Shown one piece after another: positions 42,332-51,823 of a stretch of 64,000 bases of DNA (position 1 is its first letter; each line of letters begins with the position of its first letter). Made by a program: the position numbers and the translations under genes. This stretch comes from Crateriforma spongiae (lineage in GTDB: Bacteria > Planctomycetota > Planctomycetia > Pirellulales > Pirellulaceae): positions 310,001 through 374,000 of the forward strand of contig NZ_JAAXMS010000003.1 in the NCBI RefSeq assembly GCF_012290005.1, given 5' to 3'. The notes under the pieces are model-generated. The model was given only the letters and a program-made list of their open reading frames with translations, was not told where the DNA came from and searched no databases.

Positions 42332-43478
42332 TCGTCCATCGGTCATGGGTGATGCGACCGTCGCGAATCAGATGAGCGTTGGGATAGCGACAAACGCTGG
42401 GACAAATGTGCCTGGGCAAAGCAACCAAGGGTTGGCCGATTGCAAAATCGGATCGGCGGTCGGTCCGAATCACCGCGTGTTCTTCGTTGTGTGCGACGAT
42501 GGTTGCGTCGGCAATTGCGGGCAAGACGAAGCGGTCGGCGATCGCCATTTCCGATGCGACGGCTTTGGTGCCGATGTCCAAACAAAGCAGATCCGATCCT
42601 GGACGACTGACCACTCGCGTCAGCAATGCCGCGGCGATTTGGAAGTCCGCTTCGCTGTACTGTTCGGCATAGCCGATGTCCCACAGCACTGTCGTTCCAG
42701 GACTCAATCGCCAGCGCGTGTTGGTTCCGGTGTCTGCACCGCAGGTTGAACTGGTTTGAGCCGCCCAGAATTCAAAGTTGGGTGAACCGCCGACGATGAT
42801 TGTTTCGGTGGGATGTCGATCCAGGTCGGACCGGATTTGATCCAGGATCACGCGAGCGGAATCATTTCGCTGTCGGCGACTGGCTTGGTGCAAATGGCCG
42901 TCATAGACGTGCAGTCCGGCGTAATGCAGTGATTTCGATGCGATGATGCGCGACCGTAATTGGTCCAATTCGTCTCCAAGGGGCACTCCGGTTCGGTGCA
43001 TGCCAACGTCGACATCGATGTGGACATCCAGAACCATCTCGTTCGACTGAATCGTTGGTACCAACCGATCGATGCTTTCCAAGTTGTCGATGATCCCCGC
43101 AAAACGCGTTGCGGGATACTGTCGGGCCAGTCGAACCACCGCCTCGGCCTTGGGGCCAACCAGTGGATGCGCCAACAACACATCGGCCGCACGAGCCTCG
43201 GCGGCCATGGCGGCTTCGGCAACGGTGGACGCTTTGAAAGACCGGATGCCTCGGTCCACTTGCATTGCCGTGACATCACGCGACTTATGGGTTTTCACGT
43301 GAGGGCACAGGCGATCCACCTGGTCCGGTCCGCCCGCAACGTCGATCATGCGTTCCAGGTTCGCAGCAATCGCCTCGACATCCCACAACAATGCCGGCGT
43401 CGGCAAGTCGGACACCACCGATAGGTCTAGGCTTGACCAGCGGTCGCCACGCCACGATCGTTGCGGTTGGTAATTCAT
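42297..43478 (-). CDS. D-threonine aldolase/alanine racemase-like PLP enzyme
   Basis: ATG 43478 (MNYQPQRSWRG); 393 residues. DLPTPALLWDVEAIAANLERMIDVAG begins the racemase-type barrel, and CPHVKTHKSRDVT carries the PLP lysine. LDVHIDVDVGMHRTGVPLG, HYAGLHVYDGHLHQ, IIVGGSPNFEFWA and the C-terminal VAHNEEHAVI (likely metal ligands) match D-threonine aldolase/D-serine dehydratase-like proteins, which split beta-hydroxy-D-amino acids or eliminate water from them. Substrate not determined. It starts only a few bases from the divergent DUF3524 gene and overlaps the end of the dehydrogenase gene. Confidence 0.88.
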   Translation of the reverse strand: MNYQPQRSWRGDRWSSLDLSVVSDLPTPALLWDVEAIAANLERMIDVAGGPDQVDRLCPHVKTHKSRDVTAMQVDRGIRSFKASTVAEAAMAAEARAADVLLAHPLVGPKAEAVVRLARQYPATRFAGIIDNLESIDRLVPTIQSNEMVLDVHIDVDVGMHRTGVPLGDELDQLRSRIIASKSLHYAGLHVYDGHLHQASRRQRNDSARVILDQIRSDLDRHPTETIIVGGSPNFEFWAAQTSSTCGADTGTNTRWRLSPGTTVLWDIGYAEQYSEADFQIAAALLTRVVSRPGSDLLCLDIGTKAVASEMAIADRFVLPAIADATIVAHNEEHAVIRTDRRSDFAIGQPLVALPRHICPSVCRYPNAHLIRDGRITHDRWTITARDRWPSDW

Positions 43479-43507
43479 CGTGATTGACAAAGACTGAAAG
43501 AAGCGAC

Positions 43508-44644
43508 GTGGCCGTGCCAAGTTCCGCACCGACCATTTTGGCGATCGACCCGTTTCATGGCGGCAGTCATCGCGTTTTCATACAGCAGGTACGCAAGCAT
43601 AGCCGCTTCGACTGGCATGTGATGACCGACAAGCCCGTGCACTGGAAATGGCGAACCAGTCATTCACCGGTTTCTATGTCGAATTCGGCACGAGCATGGA
43701 TCGATCAACATGGCCAACCCGACCTGGTGTTTTGCACCGACATGTTGGATTTGGCCGCGTGGGCCGGACTGATGCGGCATTCGTTATCCGCCGTCGTTCC
43801 GATCGTCGCCTACTTTCATGAAAGTCAGTTCACGTATCCGACGTCGCCCGATGCTAGGGTGGACCTGCACTACGCCTATCGCAACTTGTTGACCGCGCTG
43901 GCAGCGGATCAGTGCTGGTTCAATTCCGCCTTTCACCGCGACACATTCCTGCGAGAATCAGGCCGGTTGTTGGCTCAAATGCCCGACGGTCGCGGCGACT
44001 ATGATTTGCAGGCGGTGGCGTCAAAGTGCCAAGTCATCTATCCGGGATTTGAGCCTCCCAATGGTGATGACTTGCCGCCCCGCCGAACATCCGATGATGG
44101 TCCGATAAGCATCGGGTGGGTGTCACGATGGGAACACGACAAACGTCCGGATCGGTTGTTGTCGCTGTGCCAGGAGCTGCAGTCGCGTGGGATTCCGTTT
44201 CGCTTGGTCTTGTTGGGCAGTCGGCCGGCCAGGGAACCGGAGTCGCTCCGGTGCATCCGTGTGTCGTATGGCCATTGCATCGAACACGACGGCTTTGCCG
44301 AATCATCGCAGGCGTATTGGTCGATGCTCGCAAAGATGGACGTCGTAGTGTCGACGGCGGACCATGAGTTTTTCGGCATCGCGATTTGCGAAGCGGTTTG
44401 GTCCGGTGCCGTACCCGTGCTGCCCGATCGTTTGAGCTATCCGGAACTTTTTCCGGACGCTTGTCTGTATTCGACCGTGGATCAGGCGGCGGACTTGATC
44501 AGTCGCTTGACCAACGTCGGGTTTCGCCAAAGCAAACAAACGGCTTTGCGGCGGCAAGTCGAACGTTTGCAGGCACGTCATACCGTGGCGGAACTGGACA
44601 AAGCGATCGGTCGCGTGATCCGATCCGCCATCGACGATGCCTAG
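43508..44644 (+). CDS. DUF3524 glycosyltransferase, tRNA-queuosine mannosyltransferase family
   Basis: GTG 43508 has GAAAGAAG upstream; TTG 43484 is an alternative. The N-terminal domain has the family pattern: ILAIDPFHGGSHRVFIQQV, PDLVFCTDMLDLAAWAGLM, PIVAYFHESQFTYP and DLHYAYRNLLTALAADQCWFNSAFHRDTF. A GT4-like GT-B second domain follows (IGWVSRWEHDKRPDRLLSLC, DVVVSTADHEFFGIAICEAVWSGAVPVLPDRLSYPELFP). Animal members (GTDC1/QTMAN) put mannose on queuosine in tRNA-Asp; bacterial members are assigned by similarity. No membrane segment, fitting a cytosolic tRNA enzyme. Queuosine genes are not seen in this window. Confidence 0.85.
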   Translation: MAVPSSAPTILAIDPFHGGSHRVFIQQVRKHSRFDWHVMTDKPVHWKWRTSHSPVSMSNSARAWIDQHGQPDLVFCTDMLDLAAWAGLMRHSLSAVVPIVAYFHESQFTYPTSPDARVDLHYAYRNLLTALAADQCWFNSAFHRDTFLRESGRLLAQMPDGRGDYDLQAVASKCQVIYPGFEPPNGDDLPPRRTSDDGPISIGWVSRWEHDKRPDRLLSLCQELQSRGIPFRLVLLGSRPAREPESLRCIRVSYGHCIEHDGFAESSQAYWSMLAKMDVVVSTADHEFFGIAICEAVWSGAVPVLPDRLSYPELFPDACLYSTVDQAADLISRLTNVGFRQSKQTALRRQVERLQARHTVAELDKAIGRVIRSAIDDA

Positions 44645-44665
44645 CTGCCGATGCGTTTTGCCGGA

Positions 44666-45646
44666 TCAGTTGCCCAGCATTTGCCGCGACATGTTGATCG
44701 CTGCGGGACCGACCAGGATCACGAAGATGCCGGGGAAGATGAATAGCACCAGCGGGAAAATCATCTTCACCGCCGTCTTGGCCGCCTTTTCTTCGGCGAT
44801 CTGCCGCCGTTTGGTCCGCATCGAATCACTCTGCACCCGCAGGGCTTGCGAGACGCTGGATCCAAATTTGTCGGCTTGGATCAGGATGTTGGCCAACTGT
44901 TTTAGGTCGTCCACACCACTGCGGTAACCCAACGCCGCCAGCACTTCATTTCGTGGGCGACCGAATTGCAGTTGCTGGTTGGCAATCGCGAATTCTTCGC
45001 CGATGTTCTTGTGCGACTTCTTCATCTCTTCGGCCACTTTTCGCAGTGTCTGGTCCATCCCCAAGCCGGCTTCCACACAGACGACCATCAAGTCCAATGC
45101 GTCGGGAAGGCCCAGGAAGATCGATTGCTTGCGTCGATTGGCCAAGAAATTCAGGATGAAGTTGGGCAATCCGAAGCCGATGATCACACCGATCGCCAGC
45201 TTCATGATCATGTCTGAATTCACGCCGTTCATGACCAGCCCGGTCACACCGCCGACCAACAAGCCGGACGCGGAAAAGACCAATTGGATGAACTTGAAGA
45301 TCAGCGGGGCCGATTCGTGGCGGAAACCCGCGTTGACCATCTTTTCGCGAAGCTTGCCCATTTCCGCTTCGTTGCCGGCGATCTTGTCGCCGATCGGCGA
45401 CGACGCTTTTTCCAACGCCGCGGTCAACGCTTCGTTCTTCTTTTTGCGTTTGTCGTCGCCTTCGGATTGCGAACGTGTTTTGCGCGGATCCTTCAGGATG
45501 TCCAAACGGCTTTCGGCGGTCGGGCGATCATCACCGCTGACACGACCGAGAACCAGCCAAGCCACCGCGGTCACACCGACAAACGCGGCAACGCAGGTCA
45601 GGATGATGGGCATCGTTGAACTGGCGAGCATCATGGGCGTCAACAT
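44666..45646 (-). CDS. tadC: Tad secretion inner-membrane protein TadC
   Basis: ATG 45646 is chosen for the GGA-containing site upstream; ATG 45655 and GTG 45670 are alternatives. About 326 residues of type II secretion F domain: an N-terminal membrane segment (SSTMPIILTCVAAFVGVTAVAWLVLG), a charged cytoplasmic loop, paired segments (IFKFIQLVFSASGLLVGGVTGLVM, MKLAIGVIIGFGLPNFILNFLA), the core LPDALDLMVVCVEAGLGMDQTLRKVAEEM and a last segment (MIFPLVLFIFPGIFVILVGPAAI). With TadB it should form the platform for a Flp-type pilus. Third in cpaF-tadB-tadC. Confidence 0.93.
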   Translation of the reverse strand: MLTPMMLASSTMPIILTCVAAFVGVTAVAWLVLGRVSGDDRPTAESRLDILKDPRKTRSQSEGDDKRKKKNEALTAALEKASSPIGDKIAGNEAEMGKLREKMVNAGFRHESAPLIFKFIQLVFSASGLLVGGVTGLVMNGVNSDMIMKLAIGVIIGFGLPNFILNFLANRRKQSIFLGLPDALDLMVVCVEAGLGMDQTLRKVAEEMKKSHKNIGEEFAIANQQLQFGRPRNEVLAALGYRSGVDDLKQLANILIQADKFGSSVSQALRVQSDSMRTKRRQIAEEKAAKTAVKMIFPLVLFIFPGIFVILVGPAAINMSRQMLGN

Positions 45647-45740
45647 GACAGACATTCCAATCAAAAACACAAAAGCGAGACGTCAAGACGGCAACAGACG
45701 GACAAAACAAATGTCACCCACGTGGGCGACCGTGCAGGGC

Positions 45741-46709
45741 TTAGACTTTGATCGTGATGATCTTCTTGATGGCCAAAGCACCCAGCAGCTGCGAGAACAA
45801 CGCGGCCCCCAGCATGTAGCGACCGGCGGGGTCGGTGAACAGCATCATCACGTAGTCGTAGTTCAGCTTCAGCATGACAAGGAAAAGCACCGGAGGCAGT
45901 GCCAGCAGTACCGCACCGCTCATGCGGCCTTCCCCGGTCAACGCTTGGATTTGACCTTGGATCTGCAAACGTTCACGCACCAAGCGTCCGATCTTGTCCA
46001 AGATCTCGCTCAGGTCGCCCCCGGTTTGACGCTGCAGGATGATCGCCGTTGCAAAGAATCGCAGGTCCATGTTGGGGACCCGAGCGGCCATGTCTTCGAT
46101 CGCTTCATCCAACGGGATGCCGAACTTTTGTTCTTCAAAGCAACGTGCAAATTCCACCGACAACGGGGCTTCCATTTCCTGACCGACCAAACCGAATCCC
46201 GCGTTCAGCGAGTGTCCGGCGCGAAGCGAACGGCTGAGCAGTTCCAAAGCCTCGGGCATCTGCTTGCCGAACTTTGCCAAGCGTCGTTTGCGTTTCATCA
46301 ACAGCCATCCGATCGGGATCGCGGCGATCAACAGACCCGCCACCGGTGCCAATAAGACGGGTAAGGGTGAAACGACCGTGACGAACACGCCACCGGCAAA
46401 ACAGCCACCGCAGATTCCAGCAAACAGGGCCGGCGACATTTCGATGTCGGCCTGTTCCAGGTACTGTCGCAATTGCGGCATGCTGTCGAAGATCGCTTTG
46501 AAGCCGACCTTTTGGTCGTCCAGCGATCCGGCCACCAATAACGACGGCTGGTCCTTGGAATCCGGGCCGCCGGGACGACGCGACGCCAGGGTGGCCAATC
46601 GGTCTTCGGTAGCCGAGCTTTCTTCGTTGGGCATGACCGCCGAAGCGACCAGGGCGACCAACGCGGCGACGAACATGCCCGCGGCAATGATGACGAACGT
46701 TCCAGGCAT
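45741..46709 (-). CDS. tadB: Tad secretion inner-membrane protein TadB
   Basis: ATG 46709 (MPGTFVIIAAGMFVAALVALVASAV) starts with a membrane segment; GTG or ATG codons upstream would only add a charged tail. MPQLRQYLEQADIEMSPALFAG, a double membrane segment (GGCFAGGVFVTVVSPLPVLLAPVAGLLIAAIPIGWLLM), MPEALELLSRSLRAGHSLNAGFGLVGQEMEAPLSVEFARC (F-domain core) and a C-terminal segment (VLLALPPVLFLVMLKLN) fit TadB. It works with TadC below the ATPase. Gaps to neighbours are about 70 bp on both sides. Confidence 0.93.
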   Translation of the reverse strand: MPGTFVIIAAGMFVAALVALVASAVMPNEESSATEDRLATLASRRPGGPDSKDQPSLLVAGSLDDQKVGFKAIFDSMPQLRQYLEQADIEMSPALFAGICGGCFAGGVFVTVVSPLPVLLAPVAGLLIAAIPIGWLLMKRKRRLAKFGKQMPEALELLSRSLRAGHSLNAGFGLVGQEMEAPLSVEFARCFEEQKFGIPLDEAIEDMAARVPNMDLRFFATAIILQRQTGGDLSEILDKIGRLVRERLQIQGQIQALTGEGRMSGAVLLALPPVLFLVMLKLNYDYVMMLFTDPAGRYMLGAALFSQLLGALAIKKIITIKV

Positions 46710-46778
46710 TGCTTTGTATCGGGTTGGGAAAGGTGACGTGAAAGTGACAAACAAGCGGCGTGGTGATGAACCCACGAA

Positions 46779-48098
46779 TCAGGCGGGCATGATGACCCGT
46801 TCGCGGAATGCGCTGGCGGGCAAGCGAACGCCGCTGGATTCCAGACGGTCCATGAAGCTGGGCCGGACGCCGGTGCATTCGAAGTGACCGAACGCTTTGC
46901 CGTCTTCGTCGACGCCCTTTTGCACGTATCGATAGATGTCTTGCAGGATGATCGTGTCGCCTTCCATCCCGACCACTTCGGTGATCGCGGTGACGCGACG
47001 TGGACCGCCCTGCAAGCGGTTGGCTTGGATCAGCACATCGACCGCACCGGAGATTTGTTGGCGGATGGCTTTGACGGGCAATTCAAATCCCGACATCATC
47101 ACCAGTGTTTCCAAACGTGCGATCGCATCACGCGGCGTGTTGGCGTGAATCGTCGTCAGTGATCCGTCGTGACCGGTGTTCATGGCCTGCAACATGTCCA
47201 ACGTTTCACCACCACGACATTCCCCGATGATGATCCGTTCGGGACGCATCCGCAGGGCGTTTTTCACCAGGTCCGTCGCCGTGACCGCACCGTTGCCTTC
47301 GATGTTGGGCGGGCGTGTTTCCAGGCGAACGACGTGGTCTTGTTGCAGTTGCAATTCGGCCGCGTCCTCGATCGTCACGATCCGGTCGGCACTGCCGATG
47401 AAAGAGGACAGCGTGTTCAGCAGCGTCGTTTTACCCGAACCGGTACCACCGGCGATGATCATGTTCAGCCGTGACTTGATGCAGCCTTCCAGCAGCATGA
47501 CCATTTCAGGCGTGAACGCGCGATAGTTCAGCAAGTCTTCCAGTTTCAGCGGGTTGCTGCCGAAACGGCGAATCGAAACGGCGGCACCGTCCAGTGCCAA
47601 AGGCGGGATGATCGCGTTGAAACGACTGCCGTCTTCCATCCGGGCGTCAACCATCGGACAGGTTTCGTCGACCCGCCGGCCGACTTTACTGACGATTCGG
47701 TCGACGATCTGCAGCAGGTGTTTGTTGTCGCGAAATTCCACTTCGGTCTTCTGCATCTGTCCGCCCTTTTCGACGTAGATGCTTTTCGGACCGTTGATCA
47801 TGATGTCGCTGACCTTCGGGTCCTTCAGGATCAGTTCCAATGGTCCCAGGCCAAAGGTTTCATCCAAGACCTCGTCGACGATCCGCTCGCGTTCTTGGCG
47901 GTTCAGCAACGTGTCTTCGGCGTCGCACAAGTGTTCGACGACCATGCGGATTTCACGTTTCAGCGTGTCGCCTTGGAGGTCACCGACACGTGACAAGTCC
48001 AACTTGTCGACCAATTTGCCGTGAATCCGGCGTTTGATTTCTTCGAACTGTTCTTGGCGGTTCGGTTCCGGTCGTGCAGCCTGATTGAGGGTTGCCAT
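46779..48098 (-). CDS. cpaF: Tad/Flp pilus assembly ATPase CpaF (TadA)
   Basis: ATG 48098 ([25 protein letters not shown]); 439 residues. Hexameric secretion ATPase: N-terminal [27 protein letters not shown], Walker [10 protein letters not shown] (217-225), [90 protein letters not shown] (Asp box, Walker B, His box). It powers assembly of Flp-type pili. It is the first of three genes; no pilin, secretin or prepilin peptidase gene lies nearby, so those must be elsewhere. Confidence 0.96.
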   Translation of the reverse strand: MATLNQAARPEPNRQEQFEEIKRRIHGKLVDKLDLSRVGDLQGDTLKREIRMVVEHLCDAEDTLLNRQERERIVDEVLDETFGLGPLELILKDPKVSDIMINGPKSIYVEKGGQMQKTEVEFRDNKHLLQIVDRIVSKVGRRVDETCPMVDARMEDGSRFNAIIPPLALDGAAVSIRRFGSNPLKLEDLLNYRAFTPEMVMLLEGCIKSRLNMIIAGGTGSGKTTLLNTLSSFIGSADRIVTIEDAAELQLQQDHVVRLETRPPNIEGNGAVTATDLVKNALRMRPERIIIGECRGGETLDMLQAMNTGHDGSLTTIHANTPRDAIARLETLVMMSGFELPVKAIRQQISGAVDVLIQANRLQGGPRRVTAITEVVGMEGDTIILQDIYRYVQKGVDEDGKAFGHFECTGVRPSFMDRLESSGVRLPASAFRERVIMPA

Positions 48099-48397
48099 GC
48101 TGATGTTCTTCCCGTGCGTCGTGGATTTGCAAAGCCTTTGCAAACGAATTCGTGCGGGTCGTAACGGTGGCACCGGTCACAGCGGTCAATCGCTGATGAT
48201 CGATCGCCGCGCATTGCAACGACCCATCGAAACATAGATCGCAAAAGTTGACGCAGTCGAAAGCGTTCAACGAATCGACACAAATTGACACGCGCTGACG
48301 TGGGGGATGCGGGGCAACAACGACGCCGTCAACGGATACACTGATCCGCCGAACTTTGATTCACCGAACTGACCCCGCACCTGCAGAAAGGGAAACC
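48099..48397. other. Divergent intergenic region between cpaF and the oxidoreductase
   Basis: About 300 bp that must hold the promoters of the tad genes (minus) and the Gfo/Idh/MocA gene (plus). The central part is less GC-rich than the flanks. No tRNA, hairpin with T-run, or small gene was recognised. Confidence 0.45.
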
Positions 48398-49399
48398 ATG
48401 CGTACCGCCATCGTCGGCGTTGGATTCATGGGATGGATCCACTACCTGGCCTATCAACGCAGTCCCCACGCCGAACTGGTCGGGTTTTGTTCACGCAGCG
48501 AAGCCAAGCGGTCCGGGGACTGGACGTCGATCCAGGGAAACTTTGGCCCGCCCGGACGCCAGATCGATGTCAGCGGATTGACGGTCGCCGAGCACTGGCA
48601 AGCGTTGCTGGAGGATCCGGGCGTTGATGTGATCGACGTCTGTTTGCCGCCAAGCATGCACGAAGAAGTCGTTGTGGCGGCGCTGGATGCCGGGAAGCAT
48701 GTTCTGTGTGAAAAACCATTGGCCCTTCAAGCGGACACCGCACGGCGATTGGCCGATCGTGGCGACGGTCGATTGATGGTGGCCCACATCTTGCCGTTCC
48801 ATCCGGAATTTCAATTGTTGGTCGATGCCGCCGGGGATCAACGTTGGGGCAAACCGATTGCCGGGCGGTTCAAACGGACGATCGGACCGCCGGATTGGAT
48901 CCCCGATTTTTATGACGCCACCAGCGTCGGCGGGCCTTTGTTGGACTTGCACGTCCATGACGCGCACCTGATCCGGTTGCTGTTCGGAATGCCCGACCGC
49001 GTCGACACCGCATCGCGGAAACACCAGGGCGTGCCCAAGCTGTACGAAACCGTGTTCCACTTCAACGATTCGCCTGTCGTCGTTTCGTGCGGCGGGGGAG
49101 TCATCGACAGCCCGGCGCGTCCGTTCACCCACGGTTTCGAAGTCAGTTTTGAAAAGGCGACCGTGCGATTCGAATTCGCCGCCTACGCCGACGGCCAAAC
49201 GTCGGTTGTCCCACTGACCATCATGCACGCCGACGGTACGGTGGAAATGCCGACGCTGGGCGATGGTGATCCGATCACGGCATTCGCCGCGGAAATCAAT
49301 GCCGCCGCCGAATCGGTTCGCACCGGCAAAATCCATCCGGTCTTGGATGCTAGCATCGCCGCCGACGCGATCGAAATCTGCCAGATGCAGGCGGGATGA
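48398..49399 (+). CDS. Gfo/Idh/MocA family oxidoreductase
   Basis: ATG 48398 with AGAAAGGGA upstream; 333 residues. The Rossmann start MRTAIVGVGFMGWIHYLAYQRSPHAELVGFCSRS, VDVIDVCLPPSMHEEVVVAALDAGKHVLCEKPLALQADTA (the EKP motif), DGRLMVAHILPFHPEF and GGPLLDLHVHDAHLIRLLFG (LDLHVHDAH active-site helix) define the family. Members oxidise or reduce sugars and cyclitols with NAD(P). No signal peptide, unlike many Planctomycete members. Substrate unknown. Confidence 0.92.
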   Translation: MRTAIVGVGFMGWIHYLAYQRSPHAELVGFCSRSEAKRSGDWTSIQGNFGPPGRQIDVSGLTVAEHWQALLEDPGVDVIDVCLPPSMHEEVVVAALDAGKHVLCEKPLALQADTARRLADRGDGRLMVAHILPFHPEFQLLVDAAGDQRWGKPIAGRFKRTIGPPDWIPDFYDATSVGGPLLDLHVHDAHLIRLLFGMPDRVDTASRKHQGVPKLYETVFHFNDSPVVVSCGGGVIDSPARPFTHGFEVSFEKATVRFEFAAYADGQTSVVPLTIMHADGTVEMPTLGDGDPITAFAAEINAAAESVRTGKIHPVLDASIAADAIEICQMQAG

Positions 49400-49514
49400 T
49401 CCGCATCGGAAAATTCGGATTTGCCGACGCTGATGGATCTGGCGCATAATCTTTGGCTCGACACGTTCTGCGGGTGGAACGTGTCGATGACGGATCGATC
49501 AGGGAGGGAACCGA

Positions 49515-50714
49515 GTGGACAAGGACGTATTGCTGGGGCATTCGCCGGTCACTGATTTCGGCATCGATCCGCTGAACCCGCACCCGCGACGTCGAATCGA
49601 GATCGTCGGCGGTCAGCGGGCCGACGAATTGCGGAGCCAGATTCTGCGGAACTGCCCCCGCGTTCCCGGCGTGTACGGCATGCTTTGCCGACGCGGCGAA
49701 TTGATTTACGTCGGCAAAAGTAAGTCCCTTCGTTCGCGTCTGCTTAGCTACTTCGCCGACAGCAATTCAGAGAGCAAAGGCGGCCGGATCATTGAATCCA
49801 CGCGTGCGATCCAGTGGGAAACCCAGCCCAGTGATTTTGCCGCTCTGTTGCGTGAACAGCAATTGATCCGACGCTACAGTCCGCGTTGGAACGTCCAGGG
49901 TGTCCCCCAACGTCAGCGTCCGGTCTATCTGTGTTTGGGGCGCCAACCGGCGGCGACGTTTTTTTTGACCGCCGTCCCGCCGAAAGACTGTGTGGCCGTC
50001 GAGGGGCCGTTCCACGGTACCAAGCGAATGAACATAGCAGTCGACGCGCTGAACAAAGTCTTTCGTTTGCGCGACTGTAGCCAACAACAAGTGTTCCATT
50101 TCGCCGAACAAATGCAGCTGTTCGACCTGGATCATCGCGCCGGATGTCTGCGTTTGGAACTGGATACCTGCATGGGGCCTTGTGCCGCGGCATGCACGCG
50201 AGAGGCCTACGACGTTCAAGTCAACGCGGCCCAAAGTTTTCTGGACGGCTTCAATGACGAACCGCTGGTGAAGATCCGCGACCAGATGGAACGAGCCGCC
50301 GAAAACCGGCAATACGAACTGGCGTCACGCAGCCGAGACACGTTGAAGTCCTTGGAATACGTCAATCGAAAATTGAACTACCTGGCCAAGGCACGCCGTG
50401 ATTACTCATTCGTTTACGCGGCATCCAGTTTTGACGGCTGCAGCACGTGGTACCTAATCCGCGGCGGTGAAGTCGCCGATGTGCTGCCCGCGCCACGCAA
50501 CCCGGTCGAATATGCGGAACTGAAACCGAAGCTGAAGGTTTGGCAAGCAGCACTGGCCAGCGGTTCGGATCGCGGGCACGGCCGCTTCAGCGAAACACTG
50601 TCCGTGGTCGCGTCGTGGTTCAAAAAGAATCGCGGTGAATTGAAACGAACGTTTGCACCGGAGCAAAGTGGCCGCAAGTACTTTCGTCGCAGCCTGAGTG
50701 CGATCGCGTCCTAG
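49515..50714 (+). CDS. Short UvrC homologue: GIY-YIG, Fe-S cysteines and UVR motif only
   Basis: GTG 49515 follows a strong AGGGAGGGA site; 399 residues against about 600 in UvrC. GIY-YIG nuclease: PRVPGVYGMLCRRGELIYVGKSKSLRSRLLSYF and LLREQQLIRRYSPRWN (metal Glu). A UvrC-like cysteine cluster follows (C211, C219, C223, C227 in GCLRLELDTCMGPCAAACTREAY), probably with an iron-sulfur site. Then the UvrB-binding UVR motif (IRDQMERAAENRQYELASRSRDTLK). The RNase H-like nuclease and helix-hairpin-helix domains of UvrC are absent. It could make only the 3' incision or serve another DNA role; Cho-like function is an inference. Confidence 0.88.
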   Translation: MDKDVLLGHSPVTDFGIDPLNPHPRRRIEIVGGQRADELRSQILRNCPRVPGVYGMLCRRGELIYVGKSKSLRSRLLSYFADSNSESKGGRIIESTRAIQWETQPSDFAALLREQQLIRRYSPRWNVQGVPQRQRPVYLCLGRQPAATFFLTAVPPKDCVAVEGPFHGTKRMNIAVDALNKVFRLRDCSQQQVFHFAEQMQLFDLDHRAGCLRLELDTCMGPCAAACTREAYDVQVNAAQSFLDGFNDEPLVKIRDQMERAAENRQYELASRSRDTLKSLEYVNRKLNYLAKARRDYSFVYAASSFDGCSTWYLIRGGEVADVLPAPRNPVEYAELKPKLKVWQAALASGSDRGHGRFSETLSVVASWFKKNRGELKRTFAPEQSGRKYFRRSLSAIAS

Positions 50715-50716
50715 GT

Positions 50717-50746
50717 AGTCGCGTCGTAGAAACCTGCGACGCGATT
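50717..50746. terminator. Strong hairpin between convergent genes
   Basis: TCGCGTCG (50719-50726) pairs exactly with CGACGCGA (50737-50744); G-U and A-U pairs extend the stem to 12 bp with a GAAACC loop. It starts 3 bases past the UvrC-like stop codon and lies before the convergent transaldolase stop. No T-run follows on either strand, so a termination role in both directions is probable but unproven. Confidence 0.55.
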
Positions 50747-50767
50747 CGGCCGGTGCCGGTTCGACTG

Positions 50768-51823
50768 TCAGCTGGCCGATGCCAATTCGCTGCGTTTCTT
50801 GGCGATCAGATCCAGCAGGGCACGTTGAGGTTTGACGAACTTTTCGATCCCCTCGGCCATCAGCACGTCGTGCATGGCGTTCATGTCCACTGCCGAATCG
50901 ATCTCCGACAGGACGTCGGCATCGGGCATGTCATCGACGGTCCGGTGGAACGTCAGATCGCTTTCGGCCACCGCGGCGTTGGTTTCCGGCGGATTGGTTT
51001 GGATGTCGCTGCCGGCGAGAGCTTGGACGTACTTCCAAGGCGGATCGTTGGGATCTTTGGTGCCGGTGCTGGCGAAGATCAATTCTTGTTGCAGCGGCAA
51101 ATTCTTGTCAGCCCAGAATTGTTGGTTTTCCTGCCAGATGCGATTCGCGTTGACGATTCCCACCATGCCTTGGGCTCGGTCGGAAAGCTGCAGGTGTTTT
51201 TGGGTGTAAACATCGATCCGGGAAATGAAGATGCTGTACACCGATTTGATTTTGGCGGGATCGACTTTGCCATCGACGCCACGCCAGATTGCTTCGCGAG
51301 CACTGCGGTATTGCTGGTCGGTGAAGATCAGAGTCACGTTCAACGTCACGCCGGCGGCGGCCAGCGGTTCCAACGCCCGCAATCCGGCCTCGGTCGCGGG
51401 GACTTTGATCATCCGATTGACGTGGCCATCGGACCAGCGTTTGCCCAGGTCGATGTAGGTTTGGACGCGTTGATCGATGTCCATATTCAGCGACGGATCT
51501 TCGATCAGCGGGTCCAGTTCAAAACTGACCCAGCCCGCGTTGCCATTGGTCGACGCATGGATGTCGGCAAACTTGGTTTCCGCGTCGGTGACCAAACGGT
51601 CGGTCAACGCCCAGGCGATATCGGAATCGTCTTTGCCGTCGGCCAGCATCTGTTCGATTTGGTCATCCAAGTTCCCGCTGGCCACGATCGACGAGATGAT
51701 GGCCGGGTTGCTGGTCGCCCCGACAGCGCCGTATCGCAGATTGATGTCGACTTCGGAGGGGTCGACTGAATCCAAATAGAGCTTGGTGCCCGTGTCGATC
51801 AGTGATTTCAGTGGTGCAGCCAT
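50768..51823 (-). CDS. tal: Transaldolase
   Basis: ATG 51823 (MAAPLKSLIDTGTKLYLDSVDPSEVDINLRYGAVGATSNPAIISSI) is the real start; the frame stays open upstream but without family features. 351 residues. GATSNPAII, SFELDPLIEDPSLNMDIDQRVQTYIDLGKRW, RMIKVPATEAGLRALEPLAAAGVTLNVTLIFT (Schiff-base Lys in KVPAT) and the C-terminal DDMPDADVLSEI fit the family. It exchanges a dihydroxyacetone unit between sugar phosphates in the pentose phosphate pathway. It is convergent with the UvrC-like gene. Confidence 0.93.
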   Translation of the reverse strand: MAAPLKSLIDTGTKLYLDSVDPSEVDINLRYGAVGATSNPAIISSIVASGNLDDQIEQMLADGKDDSDIAWALTDRLVTDAETKFADIHASTNGNAGWVSFELDPLIEDPSLNMDIDQRVQTYIDLGKRWSDGHVNRMIKVPATEAGLRALEPLAAAGVTLNVTLIFTDQQYRSAREAIWRGVDGKVDPAKIKSVYSIFISRIDVYTQKHLQLSDRAQGMVGIVNANRIWQENQQFWADKNLPLQQELIFASTGTKDPNDPPWKYVQALAGSDIQTNPPETNAAVAESDLTFHRTVDDMPDADVLSEIDSAVDMNAMHDVLMAEGIEKFVKPQRALLDLIAKKRSELASAS

